From Lonsdalea britannica (lineage in GTDB: Bacteria; Pseudomonadota; Gammaproteobacteria; Enterobacterales; Enterobacteriaceae), in assembly GCF_946477055.1 (NCBI RefSeq), contig NZ_CAMKXG010000024.1:1-21411 (forward strand): a stretch of DNA of 21,411 bases. Direction: 5' to 3'. This document shows positions 1 through 8,410 of this stretch, one piece after another. How positions within the stretch are numbered: position 1 is the first letter of the stretch; every line of letters begins with the position of its first letter. Below the pieces are notes generated by a model. That model saw only the letters and a list, made by a program, of their open reading frames with translations. It ran no database searches and was not told the DNA's origin. A program made the position numbers and the translations under genes.

Positions 1-55
1 AACCGCTAACCGCTAACCGCTAACCGCTAACCGCTAACCGCTAACCGCTAACCGC
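1..55. repeat. 7-bp tandem repeat array (unit AACCGCT)
   Basis: Seven perfect head-to-tail copies of AACCGCT followed by a partial eighth (AACCGC) run from the window edge to base 55. The array begins at or before base 1, so its full length is not visible. It ends five bases before the stop codon of the minus-strand flk gene, so it lies in the 3' flank of flk. The unit length is not a multiple of three, which fits a non-coding simple-sequence repeat able to vary in copy number by slippage. No function can be assigned from sequence. Confidence 0.95.
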
Positions 56-59
56 GGGC

Positions 60-1178
60 CTACATCAGTATCCACAGCAAGACGATCACACACACTGCGC
101 ACAGAATCAGTATGCCGCGCGGACGGCTGAAGAGTGTCCGCACTTCGGGGGGCAAGGCAGAGATAAAGGGGCCGTAGATAGGTATCGGCGCTGACGCGGA
201 ACCTGCCGTCGCCGTCTCTTTCTCCTGTAGCTGCTGAAGCCGTTTGCTGTAGAGAAACGTGACGACATCGGCAATCTGCACCGGCGTCAACGGCGTCTGC
301 ATCCCGGCATTGAAACGAGACTGCGCATAATCCTGCACCATCTGCTGTTCCTGTGCATCCATCGGCTGTTTGAGCGCCGGTTGCAGCGCCGCCAGCGTCG
401 GTGACGTGTGGTTCTGCATCATGGCGACCTGCGTTTGCAGCAGTTGGCTCAGCAGAGGGAAGTTTTTCGCGGGGATCGCGTCATTGGGCTTCAGCCCCTG
501 AACATCCATCAGCGCCAGCAACACCTTCGCGGGGGATTCGCCGGTCAGCGTCGTCAGTCGGGTAATCAGCTGATTCAGGCTGTTTTGCTCGGCGGGCAGC
601 AGGCGACGATCCAGCGGCGCGCTGGTTTGCGGCAGAGCACCGGGTTGCGGCTCGGTGGGAGAAGGCTGGGCCGACGGGGGAAATGTGCCGGGCGGCAACG
701 AGGCGCTCGGCTGCGGCAACTGACCGTTTTGCAACAGTGTGACAACCTGCTGTAGCTGGCTGCCGCTCAGTGAACTTAGCACGGTGTGGCCGAACTGTTG
801 GCGGATGAAGTCGCTCACCGCCTGACGGTTGTTGCCCTGCGGCAGCAGTTCGGTGAGTTGCTGCAACAGTTGGCGCGTGCCTAGCGTATTCTGCACAGAG
901 GTTAGCCGGCTTTGCAGCGCCTGCTCAGCCGCGGGAAAATGACCGGACAGAATCTCGGCACCGCTTTTCAGACCGATGTCGTGACGCATACCGGCCCAGA
1001 TTTCGGCCGATTTCAGCGAACTTAACGACATGATCTTCGTGATAAGCCGCTCCAGCGATGTGCGCTGCGCAGGCGTCAACGGTGCGTCTTCACGCGCCGT
1101 ACCGCCGGTTTTCAGCGGCGTGGTATCAATGTTGCGGTCGCCTGGCAAAGACGTGCCGGGGCTGTTCACGGGCTGCAT
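60..1178 (-). CDS. flk: Flagellar regulator Flk (tail-anchored inner-membrane protein)
   Basis: This encodes a 372-residue homologue of Flk (RflH), which in Salmonella is linked to coupling flagellar hook/rod assembly to secretion-substrate switching. The match rests on characteristic segments (WAGMRHDIGL at 61-70, FPAAEQAL near 81-88, GNNRQAV near 115-121), on the divergent neighbour pdxB, and on a single C-terminal hydrophobic segment at about 354-372 that ends the protein, as in a tail anchor. The open frame extends further upstream, but the ATG at 1176-1178 is preceded by AAGGA at 7-nt spacing and gives the expected N terminus. The protein is about 40 residues longer than E. coli Flk (331), mostly in a Pro/Gln/Ser-rich linker at about 155-190. 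Two homologous repeats (34-154 and 193-314) flank that linker; see findings. Identity is confident, the molecular mechanism is not shown by the sequence. Confidence 0.9.
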   Translation of the reverse strand: MQPVNSPGTSLPGDRNIDTTPLKTGGTAREDAPLTPAQRTSLERLITKIMSLSSLKSAEIWAGMRHDIGLKSGAEILSGHFPAAEQALQSRLTSVQNTLGTRQLLQQLTELLPQGNNRQAVSDFIRQQFGHTVLSSLSGSQLQQVVTLLQNGQLPQPSASLPPGTFPPSAQPSPTEPQPGALPQTSAPLDRRLLPAEQNSLNQLITRLTTLTGESPAKVLLALMDVQGLKPNDAIPAKNFPLLSQLLQTQVAMMQNHTSPTLAALQPALKQPMDAQEQQMVQDYAQSRFNAGMQTPLTPVQIADVVTFLYSKRLQQLQEKETATAGSASAPIPIYGPFISALPPEVRTLFSRPRGILILCAVCVIVLLWILM

Positions 1179-1424
1179 AACACGATCCTTACCGTGCGGT
1201 TTCTGTTCGAAGTGGGATAACAGAAAGAATAGTTGAACGTTATGATAACAACCCCGATCCGTAACGGGTAGTCGGGCAGGGCGTTTGACGTAAAATTTCT
1301 GTAACGCGGCGCAACAAGCCGGGCGATTCGCCGGTGTTCCCCCTCGTCGGTTTGTGGCAGAATAACGCCCCTGTTTTCGCCGCCGCTGTGCGTCCGACGC
1401 CACACGCCTTTCAGGAAACGTAAC

Positions 1425-2561
1425 GTGAAAATCCTTGTTGATGAAAATATGCCCTATGCCCGCGAGCTATTCAGCCGCTTGGGCGACGTCACTGCCGTGC
1501 CGGGACGACCTCTGCCGCTCGCCGCATTGGATGATGCCGATGCGCTGATGGTGCGTTCGGTCACCAAGGTCAATGCCGACTTACTGACGGGGAAATCGGT
1601 GAAGTTCGTCGGTTCGGCGACGGCGGGCACTGACCATGTCGACGAAACTTTCTTACAGCAGGCGGGCATTGCGTTCTCCGCCGCGCCGGGTTGCAACGCG
1701 ATTGCCGTCGTCGAGTATGTCTTTTCCGCTCTGCTGGGACTGGCTGAGCGGGATGGTTTCCAGTTACGCGATCGCACCGTGGGCATTATCGGCGTGGGCA
1801 ATGTGGGGGCGCGTCTCAACGCGCGCCTTAAAGCATGGGGCGTCCGTACGTTGCTGTGCGATCCGCCGCGCGCCGATCGCGGTGATCAGGAGAACTTCCT
1901 CTCACTCGAAGAGGTCGCGGCGCAGGCCGACGTGCTGACGTTTCACACGCCGCTGTATAAAGACGGTCCTTACCAAACCTATCACAGCGTGGATGCGGAT
2001 CTGCTGGATACGCTGGCGGAAGGCACAATACTGATCAACGCCTGCCGTGGGCCGGTCGTCGACAACGCGGCACTGCTTGAATCGTTGGAGCGTGGAAAAT
2101 CGCTTAGCGTGATCCTGGACGTTTGGGAGCCGGAACCCGAGCTATCGACAGCGCTGCTGGACCGGGTGGATATCGGCACGTCGCACATTGCCGGGTACAC
2201 GCTGGAAGGCAAAGCGCGCGGTACGACGCAGGTTTTTGAAGCCTGGAGCCGCTTTATCGGTCAGCCGCAGCAGGTGGCGCTGTCTTCGCTGCTGCCCACG
2301 CCCGAAGTGACTTCCGTTACGCTGACACAACCGCTGGATGAATCGCTGCTCAAACGTCTGGTTCATCTGGTTTACGACGTGCGTCGCGATGATGCGATGC
2401 TGCGCGGCGTCGCCCACATCAGCGGCGGGTTCGATCGCCTGCGTAAAACCTATCAGGAGCGCCGCGAATGGTCGTCGCTTCAGGTGATCTGCGCCGATCG
2501 CGACAGCGTCGAGCTGCTCAACCAACTGGGCTTCAGCGCCGTTTTTCAGGGCGATAACTGA
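1425..2561 (+). CDS. pdxB: Erythronate-4-phosphate dehydrogenase
   Basis: PdxB (378 aa, full length) oxidises 4-phosphoerythronate to 2-oxo-3-hydroxy-4-phosphobutanoate, the second step of the DXP-dependent pyridoxal 5'-phosphate pathway, in the cytoplasm. It belongs to the D-2-hydroxyacid dehydrogenase family: the Rossmann motif GxGxxG lies at 123-128 (GVGNVG), and the catalytic triad expected for the family is present as Arg208, Glu237 and His254. The start is GTG, chosen because AGGAAA lies 7 nt upstream and the N terminus MKILVDEN matches the family. It heads the pdxB-usg-truA series; 87 bp separate it from usg. It is divergent from flk, sharing a 246-bp promoter region in which I could not assign -10/-35 boxes with confidence. 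Confidence 0.97.
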   Translation: MKILVDENMPYARELFSRLGDVTAVPGRPLPLAALDDADALMVRSVTKVNADLLTGKSVKFVGSATAGTDHVDETFLQQAGIAFSAAPGCNAIAVVEYVFSALLGLAERDGFQLRDRTVGIIGVGNVGARLNARLKAWGVRTLLCDPPRADRGDQENFLSLEEVAAQADVLTFHTPLYKDGPYQTYHSVDADLLDTLAEGTILINACRGPVVDNAALLESLERGKSLSVILDVWEPEPELSTALLDRVDIGTSHIAGYTLEGKARGTTQVFEAWSRFIGQPQQVALSSLLPTPEVTSVTLTQPLDESLLKRLVHLVYDVRRDDAMLRGVAHISGGFDRLRKTYQERREWSSLQVICADRDSVELLNQLGFSAVFQGDN

Positions 2562-2648
2562 TCGCTCTATTCGTGAATAAACCTTTTTGTCCGGGCGATA
2601 TTGCTGTCGCCTGGCCCGTGTTATGAAAAATTTGGGGAGAAGAACCAA

Positions 2649-3659
2649 ATGACCAATGGCTGGAATATAGCGCTGCTGGGCGCAACTGGCGCCGTCGGCA
2701 CCGCGTTGCTGGAGCTATTGCAGGAACGTGAATTTCCAGTGGGAGAAATCTATCCGCTGGCGAGTGAGCATAGCGCGGGGGAAACCCTTCGTTTCAACGG
2801 TCGCTCTTGTCTGGTGACGAACGCGGAGGAATTCGACTGGTCGCAGGCGCAGCTGGCGTTTTTCGTCGCGGGCACCGAGGCGAGCGCCCGCTATGCGGAC
2901 GAAGCGGGTAACTCCGGCTGTCTGGTTATCGACAGCAGCGGCTTGTTTGCCCAAGAACCGGATGTCCCTCTGGTTGTACCGGGTGTGAATTCCCACGTGC
3001 TGGCGGATTACCGCAATCGCAACCTCGTGGCCGTGGCCGATAGTCTGACCAGCCAACTGCTGAGAGCGGTGAAGCCATTAACGGAACAGGCCGGACTTTC
3101 TCGCCTGCACGTCACCAACCTGTTGTCAGTATCCGCTCGCGGTAAAGCGGCGGTCGACGATCTGGCTGGACAGAGCGCGCGTCTGCTAAACGGCATGCCG
3201 CCGGAAGCCGGGATGTTCCCGAAACAGCTGGCGTTCAACCTGTTGCCGCTGCTGCCGGATAGCGAAGGCAGCGTGATGCAGGAGCGTCGTCTGGTCGATC
3301 AGGTGCGTAAAGTCCTGCAGGACGACGGACTGCCGATTGCGGTCAACTGTGTTCAGTCGCCGGTCTTTTACGGTCATGCGCAGGTGGTGCATATGGAAGG
3401 CATGCGTCCGCTCTCTGCGGAGGAAGCCCGCGAGGAGCTGCTGCAGTCGGAAGATGTTTCAATCAGCGATGACGAAGACTACCCGACTCAGGTCGATGAT
3501 GCCTCCGGCAATGTGCAGCTGAGCGTGGGCTGCCTGCGTAACGATTACGGCATGCCGGAGCTGCTGCAGTTCTGGTCAGTGGCGGATAATGTGCGCTTTG
3601 GTGGCGCGTTGATGGCCGTTGAAACCGCCGAACTCCTGATTCAGGAGCATCTGGGGTAA
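2649..3659 (+). CDS. usg: USG-1 protein, non-catalytic aspartate-semialdehyde dehydrogenase homologue
   Basis: This 336-residue protein has the aspartate-semialdehyde dehydrogenase fold: an N-terminal NADP-type glycine motif (GATGAVG at 11-17), then the stretch VIDSSGLF near 93-100 equivalent to the VIDxSxxFR segment of the enzyme. At the place of the catalytic cysteine (usual context NxNCST) it reads DSLTS, so Ser132 replaces Cys, while the family's active-site His is kept (GHAQV, His243). It is therefore unlikely to act as a standard dehydrogenase; USG-1 proteins have no established function that I know of. The ATG at 2649 was chosen over an in-frame upstream ATG at 2601 because a purine-rich GGGGAGAAG lies just upstream and the N terminus fits. 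Its stop is two bases from the truA start, implying co-transcription. Confidence 0.93.
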   Translation: MTNGWNIALLGATGAVGTALLELLQEREFPVGEIYPLASEHSAGETLRFNGRSCLVTNAEEFDWSQAQLAFFVAGTEASARYADEAGNSGCLVIDSSGLFAQEPDVPLVVPGVNSHVLADYRNRNLVAVADSLTSQLLRAVKPLTEQAGLSRLHVTNLLSVSARGKAAVDDLAGQSARLLNGMPPEAGMFPKQLAFNLLPLLPDSEGSVMQERRLVDQVRKVLQDDGLPIAVNCVQSPVFYGHAQVVHMEGMRPLSAEEAREELLQSEDVSISDDEDYPTQVDDASGNVQLSVGCLRNDYGMPELLQFWSVADNVRFGGALMAVETAELLIQEHLG

Positions 3660-3661
3660 TC

Positions 3662-4486
3662 ATGACAGCGTTGCAGGTTGCGGAAGACGTGGCGCCGCTG
3701 AAAATTGCCCTCGGAATTGAATATGACGGTAGCCGTTATTACGGCTACCAGCGTCAGGCAGAGGTCGACAGCGTCCAGCAATGTCTGGAAGCCGCGCTGT
3801 CTCAGGTCGCCGATGAGCCGATCACCGTGTTCTGCGCGGGGCGGACCGATGCCGGGGTGCATGCCACCGGTCAGGTGGTGCATTTCACCACGAACGCCGT
3901 ACGGAAAGACGCGGCCTGGACCATGGGCGTCAATACTCATCTGCCGCCGGATATCGCTGTGCGTTGGGTTAAGACGGTGGATGAGGAATTCCATGCCCGT
4001 TTCAGCGCCACCGCCCGGCGCTATCGCTATCTGATTTACAATCACCGCTACCGCCCGGCCATTTTGTCGCACGGCATGACGCACTTTTATCATCCGCTCG
4101 ACGCCGAGCGCATGGAGCGGGCGGGGCAGTGTTTGCTTGGAGAGAATGACTTCACCTCTTTCCGGGCGGTGCAGTGCCAGTCGCGTACGCCGTGGCGAAA
4201 TGTAAAACATTTAAAGGTTACGCGGCACGGCGCTTACATTGTGGTAGATATCAAAGCCAATGCCTTCGTGCACCATATGGTGCGCAATATTGTGGGCAGC
4301 CTGATGGAAATCGGGTGTGGAAATCGGCCTGAAAGCTGGATGGCGGAGCTGCTGGCGGCCAAAGATCGTAAGCTGGCTGCCGCGACGGCTAAGCCCGAGG
4401 GGCTGTATCTGGTGGACGTGGACTATCCCGAGTCGTTCGGGCTGCCGTCCGTCCCGATGGGACCGCTGTTTTTACTTGATGATTAA
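3662..4486 (+). CDS. truA: tRNA pseudouridine(38-40) synthase
   Basis: TruA (274 aa; E. coli 270) isomerises uridines 38, 39 and 40 in the anticodon arm of many tRNAs to pseudouridine. The universal catalytic motif GRTDAGVHA is at 60-68, with the nucleophile Asp63. The early segment [16 protein letters not shown] is also typical. The ATG lies two bases after the usg stop, so translation is probably coupled to usg, as in the E. coli pdxB-usg-truA-dedA arrangement. The following gene, dedA, starts 46 bp later. Nothing is missing or unusual. Confidence 0.97.
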   Translation: MTALQVAEDVAPLKIALGIEYDGSRYYGYQRQAEVDSVQQCLEAALSQVADEPITVFCAGRTDAGVHATGQVVHFTTNAVRKDAAWTMGVNTHLPPDIAVRWVKTVDEEFHARFSATARRYRYLIYNHRYRPAILSHGMTHFYHPLDAERMERAGQCLLGENDFTSFRAVQCQSRTPWRNVKHLKVTRHGAYIVVDIKANAFVHHMVRNIVGSLMEIGCGNRPESWMAELLAAKDRKLAAATAKPEGLYLVDVDYPESFGLPSVPMGPLFLLDD

Positions 4487-4532
4487 TTCGCTGCCGTTCG
4501 CCGAACTGCACGGTCTGATGATGGGTAACATA

Positions 4533-5195
4533 ATGGAATTTATACACTTTATTATTGATTTTATTCTGCATATCGATGTGCACCTGGCCGAGCTGGTCGC
4601 GCAATACGGCGTTTGGATTTATGCGATCCTGTTTCTGATTTTGTTCTGTGAAACGGGTCTGGTGGTGACGCCGTTCCTTCCCGGCGACTCGCTGCTGTTT
4701 GTCGCGGGCGCGCTGGCGGCGTTGCCGGGCAGCGTGCTGGATGTGCATCTGATGGTGGTTCTGATGGTTATCGCGGCTATTCTGGGCGATGCCGTCAATT
4801 ACACTATCGGACGGCTATTTGGCGAACGATTGTTCCGTAATCCCCACTCTCGGATCTTTCGTCGCAGCTACCTGGACAAGACCCACGAGTTTTACGGCCG
4901 CCACGGCGGGAAAACAATTATTCTGGCGCGATTCGTGCCGATTGTGAGAACATTCGCGCCGTTTGTGGCGGGGATGGGGCACATGAGCTATCGACATTTT
5001 GCCCTCTTCAACGTCGCAGGCGCACTGCTGTGGGTGTTGTTGTTCACCTACGCCGGCTACCTGTTTGGGGATTTGCCGATTGTGCAGGACAATCTTAAAC
5101 TCCTGATTGTGGGTATTATCTTTATTTCCATCCTGCCGGGCGTGATTGAGTTTTGGCGTCACAAACGGTCGGTATCGCGTCAGAATGTGAAATAA
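4533..5195 (+). CDS. dedA: DedA family inner-membrane protein
   Basis: This 220-residue polytopic membrane protein belongs to the DedA/SNARE-associated (VTT-domain) family, implicated in membrane homeostasis, proton-motive-force maintenance and possibly lipid transport. Family hallmarks are visible: an acidic residue before the re-entrant loop (FCETG, Glu40), the PGD motif at 50-52, and the paired arginines of [13 protein letters not shown] (Arg133, Arg139). Hydrophobic segments lie at about 23-60, 72-95, 140-180 and 186-206. The frame is open far upstream into truA, but the N terminus [17 protein letters not shown] matches DedA, so I chose 4533. The Shine-Dalgarno there is weak (GGGT); ATGs at 4518 and 4521 are alternatives adding four or five residues. 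Confidence 0.93.
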   Translation: MEFIHFIIDFILHIDVHLAELVAQYGVWIYAILFLILFCETGLVVTPFLPGDSLLFVAGALAALPGSVLDVHLMVVLMVIAAILGDAVNYTIGRLFGERLFRNPHSRIFRRSYLDKTHEFYGRHGGKTIILARFVPIVRTFAPFVAGMGHMSYRHFALFNVAGALLWVLLFTYAGYLFGDLPIVQDNLKLLIVGIIFISILPGVIEFWRHKRSVSRQNVK

Positions 5196-5231
5196 GCAAA
5201 AATTATTTTAACATTCGGTGTGACCAGTTTT

Positions 5232-5263
5232 TTATCCACAGTATCGGGTCATTATGGTTTAAT
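5232..5263 (+). promoter_or_regulatory. Candidate accD promoter with overlapping DnaA box
   Basis: A possible sigma-70 promoter has -35 TCCACA (5235-5240, 4/6 to TTGACA), a 17-bp spacer, and -10 TTTAAT (5258-5263, 5/6). The sequence TTATCCACA at 5232-5240 is a perfect match to the strong DnaA-box consensus and covers the -35 element. A transcript from here would have a leader of about 155 nt before accD. Promoter and DnaA box are sequence matches only; in-vivo use is inference. Confidence 0.45.
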
Positions 5264-5388
5264 GGGCGGCACTTACGGCTATGTTCACGTGAACCGCTAT
5301 AAATGCCCATGTCGTATCACGCCCTTGGCGGATAAGGCATCGCTTTGTCGGCTGCGTCAGCAGAACATAATAAACGCTGAGCAGCGTA

Positions 5389-5403
5389 CTGGCCTGAGGC
5401 CAG
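5389..5403 (+). other. Hairpin in accD leader next to the ribosome binding site
   Basis: CTGGCC-TGA-GGCCAG forms a perfect 6-bp GC-rich stem with a 3-nt loop, ending about 10 nt before the accD Shine-Dalgarno (AAAGG, 5414-5418) and 21 nt before the ATG. Further upstream the leader holds a perfect 12-bp palindrome (GTTCACGTGAAC, 5283-5294). In E. coli the carboxyltransferase is reported to bind its own mRNA; whether these elements take part is not known. Confidence 0.5.
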
Positions 5404-5424
5404 GTTCAAGCAGAAAGGTTATCA

Positions 5425-6336
5425 ATGAGCTGGATTGAACGAATTCTAAATAAAAGTCATATCACACCGACCCGTCGGGCCAACATTCCCGAAGGCGTCT
5501 GGACTAAATGTGATAGTTGCGGTCAGGTACTTTACCGCGCCGAGTTGGAACGTAATCTGGAAGTGTGTCCGAAATGTGACCACCATATGCGTTTATCCGC
5601 GCGTGCGCGTTTGCACGCTTTTCTGGATACAGAAAATACGGTTGAGCTCGGTAGTGAACTGGAACCCAAGGATGTCCTGAAGTTCCGGGACTCCAAAAAG
5701 TATAAAGATCGTTTGGCTGCGGCACAGAAGCAGTCCGGCGAGAAAGATGCCATGGTCGTCATGAAAGGCACTCTCTACGGTATGCCTGTCGTGGGCGCGG
5801 CTTTCGAATTCTCCTTTATGGGAGGCTCGATGGCGTCTGTGGTCGGCGCGCGCTTTGTGCGTGCGGTAGAGCAAGCGCTGGAAGACAACTGCCCGCTGGT
5901 CTGCTTCTCCGCCAGCGGCGGCGCCCGTATGCAGGAAGCGCTGATGTCGCTGATGCAGATGGCGAAAACCAGTGCGGCACTGGCCAAAATGCGCGAGCGC
6001 GGCCTGCCTTACATCTCCGTGATGACCGACCCGACCATGGGTGGCGTCTCCGCCAGTCTGGCGATGCTGGGCGATCTGAACATCGCCGAGCCTAAAGCGC
6101 TGATTGGCTTCGCCGGTCCGCGTGTTATCGAACAGACGGTACGTGAGAAACTGCCGCCGGGCTTCCAGCGCAGCGAGTTTCTGGTGGAGAAGGGCGCGAT
6201 CGATATGATCATTCGTCGTCCTGAGATGCGTTACAAGCTGGCGACGATCCTCGCCAAGCTGACGAACCACCCGGAACCGCAGCCTGAAGTGGAAGAGCCG
6301 CGGCCGACCGCTTCGTCTGAACAGGATGAAGCCTAA
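5425..6336 (+). CDS. accD: Acetyl-CoA carboxylase carboxyltransferase subunit beta
   Basis: AccD (303 aa; E. coli 304) forms with AccA the carboxyltransferase that moves CO2 from biotin-BCCP to acetyl-CoA, the committed step of fatty acid synthesis. The N-terminal four-cysteine zinc ribbon is complete (Cys29, Cys32, Cys48, Cys51). The crotonase-like core carries the oxyanion-type glycine motifs [10 protein letters not shown] and GGVSAS. The acidic C-terminal tail (after about residue 280) is the variable part and differs from E. coli. The ATG at 5425 has AAAGG 6 nt upstream. It is separated from dedA by 229 bp, enough for its own promoter, and is followed by folC after 81 bp. Confidence 0.98.
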   Translation: MSWIERILNKSHITPTRRANIPEGVWTKCDSCGQVLYRAELERNLEVCPKCDHHMRLSARARLHAFLDTENTVELGSELEPKDVLKFRDSKKYKDRLAAAQKQSGEKDAMVVMKGTLYGMPVVGAAFEFSFMGGSMASVVGARFVRAVEQALEDNCPLVCFSASGGARMQEALMSLMQMAKTSAALAKMRERGLPYISVMTDPTMGGVSASLAMLGDLNIAEPKALIGFAGPRVIEQTVREKLPPGFQRSEFLVEKGAIDMIIRRPEMRYKLATILAKLTNHPEPQPEVEEPRPTASSEQDEA

Positions 6337-6350
6337 CCGATGATGTACGG

Positions 6351-6373
6351 GGAGCACGGTTGCGACGTGCTCC
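6351..6373 (+). other. Hairpin between accD and folC
   Basis: GGAGCACG (6351-6358) pairs perfectly with CGTGCTCC (6366-6373) around a 7-nt loop. There is no following U-tract, so it is not a standard intrinsic terminator; it could protect accD mRNA 3' ends or mark a processing point in an accD-folC transcript. Confidence 0.6.
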
Positions 6374-6417
6374 GTCGCTCCCTGTATCAATGAACCGTAA
6401 GTAAGCGAGCGGGTCTC

Positions 6418-7686
6418 ATGGATAACCTTCAAACACCTAAAGCCACGTCGCCTTTGGCCACGTGGCTTTATTATCTGGAACACCTGCACGCGCAGGCCAT
6501 CGATCTTGGCCTGGACCGCATCAAACAGGTGGCCGACTCTCTTCAACTTCGCCAGCCCGCCAATACCGTCTTCACCGTCGCAGGCACCAACGGCAAAGGC
6601 ACAACTTGCCGTACGCTGGAATCCATTCTGTTGGCCGCTGGGCTGCGGGTGGGCGTCTACAGCTCGCCTCATCTATTGCGCTACACAGAACGCGTTCGCA
6701 TTCAGGGCAAAGAATTGCCGGAAGCCATGCATAGCGAGGCGTTTGCCGTCGTTGAAGCCGGGCGCGATAACGTCTCTTTGACCTATTTCGAGTACGGCAC
6801 GCTGGCGGCGCTGCAGCTTTTCAAGCAGGCGCAACTGGACGTCGTGATCCTTGAGGTCGGCTTAGGCGGTCGTCTGGACGCGACCAATATTGTGGACTCG
6901 GATGTCGCCGTTGTGACCAGCATCGCTATCGATCATACCGACTGGCTCGGCCATGATCGCGAGAGCATCGGCCGTGAAAAAGCCGGGATCTTTCGTCACG
7001 GCAAACTGGCCGTCGTCGGCGAACCGGACATGCCCCTCTCAATTGCCGACGTCGCGAATGAGAAAGGCGCGCAGCTGCTGCGTCGCGATGTCGACTGGCG
7101 TTATGGGATGGAAGAGGGCGGTTGGTTCTGGGAAAACGCGCAGGGACGTCTGAGCCGTCTGCCTTTGCCGAATGTGCCACTGCCGAACGCCGCGACGGCG
7201 CTTGCCGCATTAAACGCATCGCCGTTAAACGTCGATGAGAACGCACTGCGTTCCGGCCTGCGAGACGCCACTTTGCCGGGGCGCTTCCAGATTGCCGGTG
7301 ATAAGCCGTTGCTGATTCTGGATGTGGCGCATAACCCTCATGCGGCGGCGTACCTGTCCGCACGTTTGGCGGCGTTGCCTCCGCACGGTGCCGTACGGGC
7401 CGTCGTCGGTATGCTGTCCGACAAAGATATCGCCAGCACGTTGGAGCAGCTCAAACCGCAGGTGGATACGTGGTATTGCGCGCCGCTGGAAGGTCCGCGC
7501 GGCGCCAGTGCGGATCTGCTCGCTCAGCATCTTGAGGGCAGTCGTTCGTATCCTGATGTGGTCTCCGCCTGGCGAGATGCGATGCAGGATGCGGATGAAA
7601 ACGACGTGGTCGTGGTGTGCGGCTCCTTTCATACGGTCGCGCATGTGATGTCCGCGCTTGAAGAAGGAGCGGCGGATGGCGAGTAA
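6418..7686 (+). CDS. folC: Bifunctional dihydrofolate synthase / folylpolyglutamate synthase
   Basis: FolC (422 aa, same length as E. coli) adds L-glutamate to dihydropteroate to make dihydrofolate and then extends tetrahydrofolates with further glutamates, using ATP. It is a Mur-ligase-type enzyme: the P-loop AGTNGKGTT is at 55-63, and the family segments TYFEYGTLAAL, EVGLGGRLDATN, HTDWLG, GREKAGIFR and the C-domain DVAHNPHA follow in the usual order. The chosen ATG (6418) gives the expected N terminus although its Shine-Dalgarno is weak. The 3' end overlaps dedD by 11 bp, indicating a folC-dedD operon as in E. coli. Confidence 0.97.
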   Translation: MDNLQTPKATSPLATWLYYLEHLHAQAIDLGLDRIKQVADSLQLRQPANTVFTVAGTNGKGTTCRTLESILLAAGLRVGVYSSPHLLRYTERVRIQGKELPEAMHSEAFAVVEAGRDNVSLTYFEYGTLAALQLFKQAQLDVVILEVGLGGRLDATNIVDSDVAVVTSIAIDHTDWLGHDRESIGREKAGIFRHGKLAVVGEPDMPLSIADVANEKGAQLLRRDVDWRYGMEEGGWFWENAQGRLSRLPLPNVPLPNAATALAALNASPLNVDENALRSGLRDATLPGRFQIAGDKPLLILDVAHNPHAAAYLSARLAALPPHGAVRAVVGMLSDKDIASTLEQLKPQVDTWYCAPLEGPRGASADLLAQHLEGSRSYPDVVSAWRDAMQDADENDVVVVCGSFHTVAHVMSALEEGAADGE

Positions 7687-8410
7687 ATTTCAAAATCGTC
7701 TGGTCGGCACCGTCATTTTGGTCGCGCTGGGCGTGATCGTGCTGCCGGGCCTGCTGGACGGTAAGAAAAAACATTATCAGGACGAGTTCGCGGCTATTCC
7801 TCTGGTGCCGAAGCCGGAAGATACGCTGGAAGCGGAGTCGCTGCCGCCTATCACGCAGTCCCTGACGGCGCAGTCGCCGGACAGCGCGACGATGCCTAAT
7901 GCGGATGACAGCGGCGAGGAGATGGAGAGCGCGGATCATGCGGCGAATAGCGCGCCTGACACCGTAGCGCCTCAGAGCGCGACTCCGCCTGCCGCGACGC
8001 GACCTTCCGCGCCATCTGCCGCCCCGGTCGTTCCGCCTCCGGTGAAATCGGAGCCGAGACTCAAGCCGGAAGTGAAACCAGAAGTGAAAGCGGAAACCAA
8101 GCCTAAGCCCGAGGTTAAACCCGCGCCGCGACCGGTAGAGAATAAACCGGCTGCCGCGCCGCAGGCCCCGGCAGGGCAGGCGTTCATTGTGCAGCTGGGC
8201 GCATTGAAAAATGCGGACAAGGTCAATGAAATCGTCGCCAAGCTGAGGCTCTCCGGATTCCGGGCTTACACGGTGCCGTCTTCACCCGTGTCCGGGCAGA
8301 TCACGAGGATTTATGTAGGACCGGACGCCTCGAAGCAGAAGCTACAGTCTTCGCTGGGCGAACTGCAGCAGATCAGCGGGCTGAGCGGGCAGGTCAAAGC
8401 AGCTCATTAG
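7676..8410 (+). CDS. dedD: Cell division protein DedD (SPOR domain)
   Basis: DedD (244 aa) is a bitopic inner-membrane protein that joins the divisome; its C-terminal SPOR domain binds denuded peptidoglycan at the septum. Visible parts: a short cytoplasmic N terminus, a single membrane segment at about 9-27 (LVGTVILVALGVIVLPGLL), a long low-complexity periplasmic linker rich in Ala, Pro, Lys and Glu with repeated K-P-E-V units at about 124-155, and a SPOR domain from about 168 to the end (FIVQLGALKNADKVNEIV ... RIYVGPDASK). The start at 7676 has AAGGAG 7 nt upstream and matches DedD; the frame also has an ATG at 7658. The gene overlaps the end of folC by 11 bp. Confidence 0.95.
   Translation: MASKFQNRLVGTVILVALGVIVLPGLLDGKKKHYQDEFAAIPLVPKPEDTLEAESLPPITQSLTAQSPDSATMPNADDSGEEMESADHAANSAPDTVAPQSATPPAATRPSAPSAAPVVPPPVKSEPRLKPEVKPEVKAETKPKPEVKPAPRPVENKPAAAPQAPAGQAFIVQLGALKNADKVNEIVAKLRLSGFRAYTVPSSPVSGQITRIYVGPDASKQKLQSSLGELQQISGLSGQVKAAH

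Noticed and set aside
1..55. Telomere-like or CRISPR-like array
   Set aside because: The 7-mer resembles telomeric repeats only in being short and tandem; there are no spacers, and the flanking genes are ordinary circular-chromosome core genes.
1279..1308. TTGACG as the -35 of pdxB
   Set aside because: No acceptable -10 hexamer lies 16-18 bp downstream, so the promoter was left unassigned.
5220..5438. Small gene upstream of accD
   Set aside because: The 72-codon frame covers the promoter and leader and overlaps the accD start; its ATG has no ribosome binding site and the product is not recognisable.
5593..6672. Long minus-strand open frame across accD and the start of folC
   Set aside because: It is antisense to two certain genes, has a low-complexity His/Arg/Gln-rich translation with no recognisable domain, and arises from the codon bias of the real genes.
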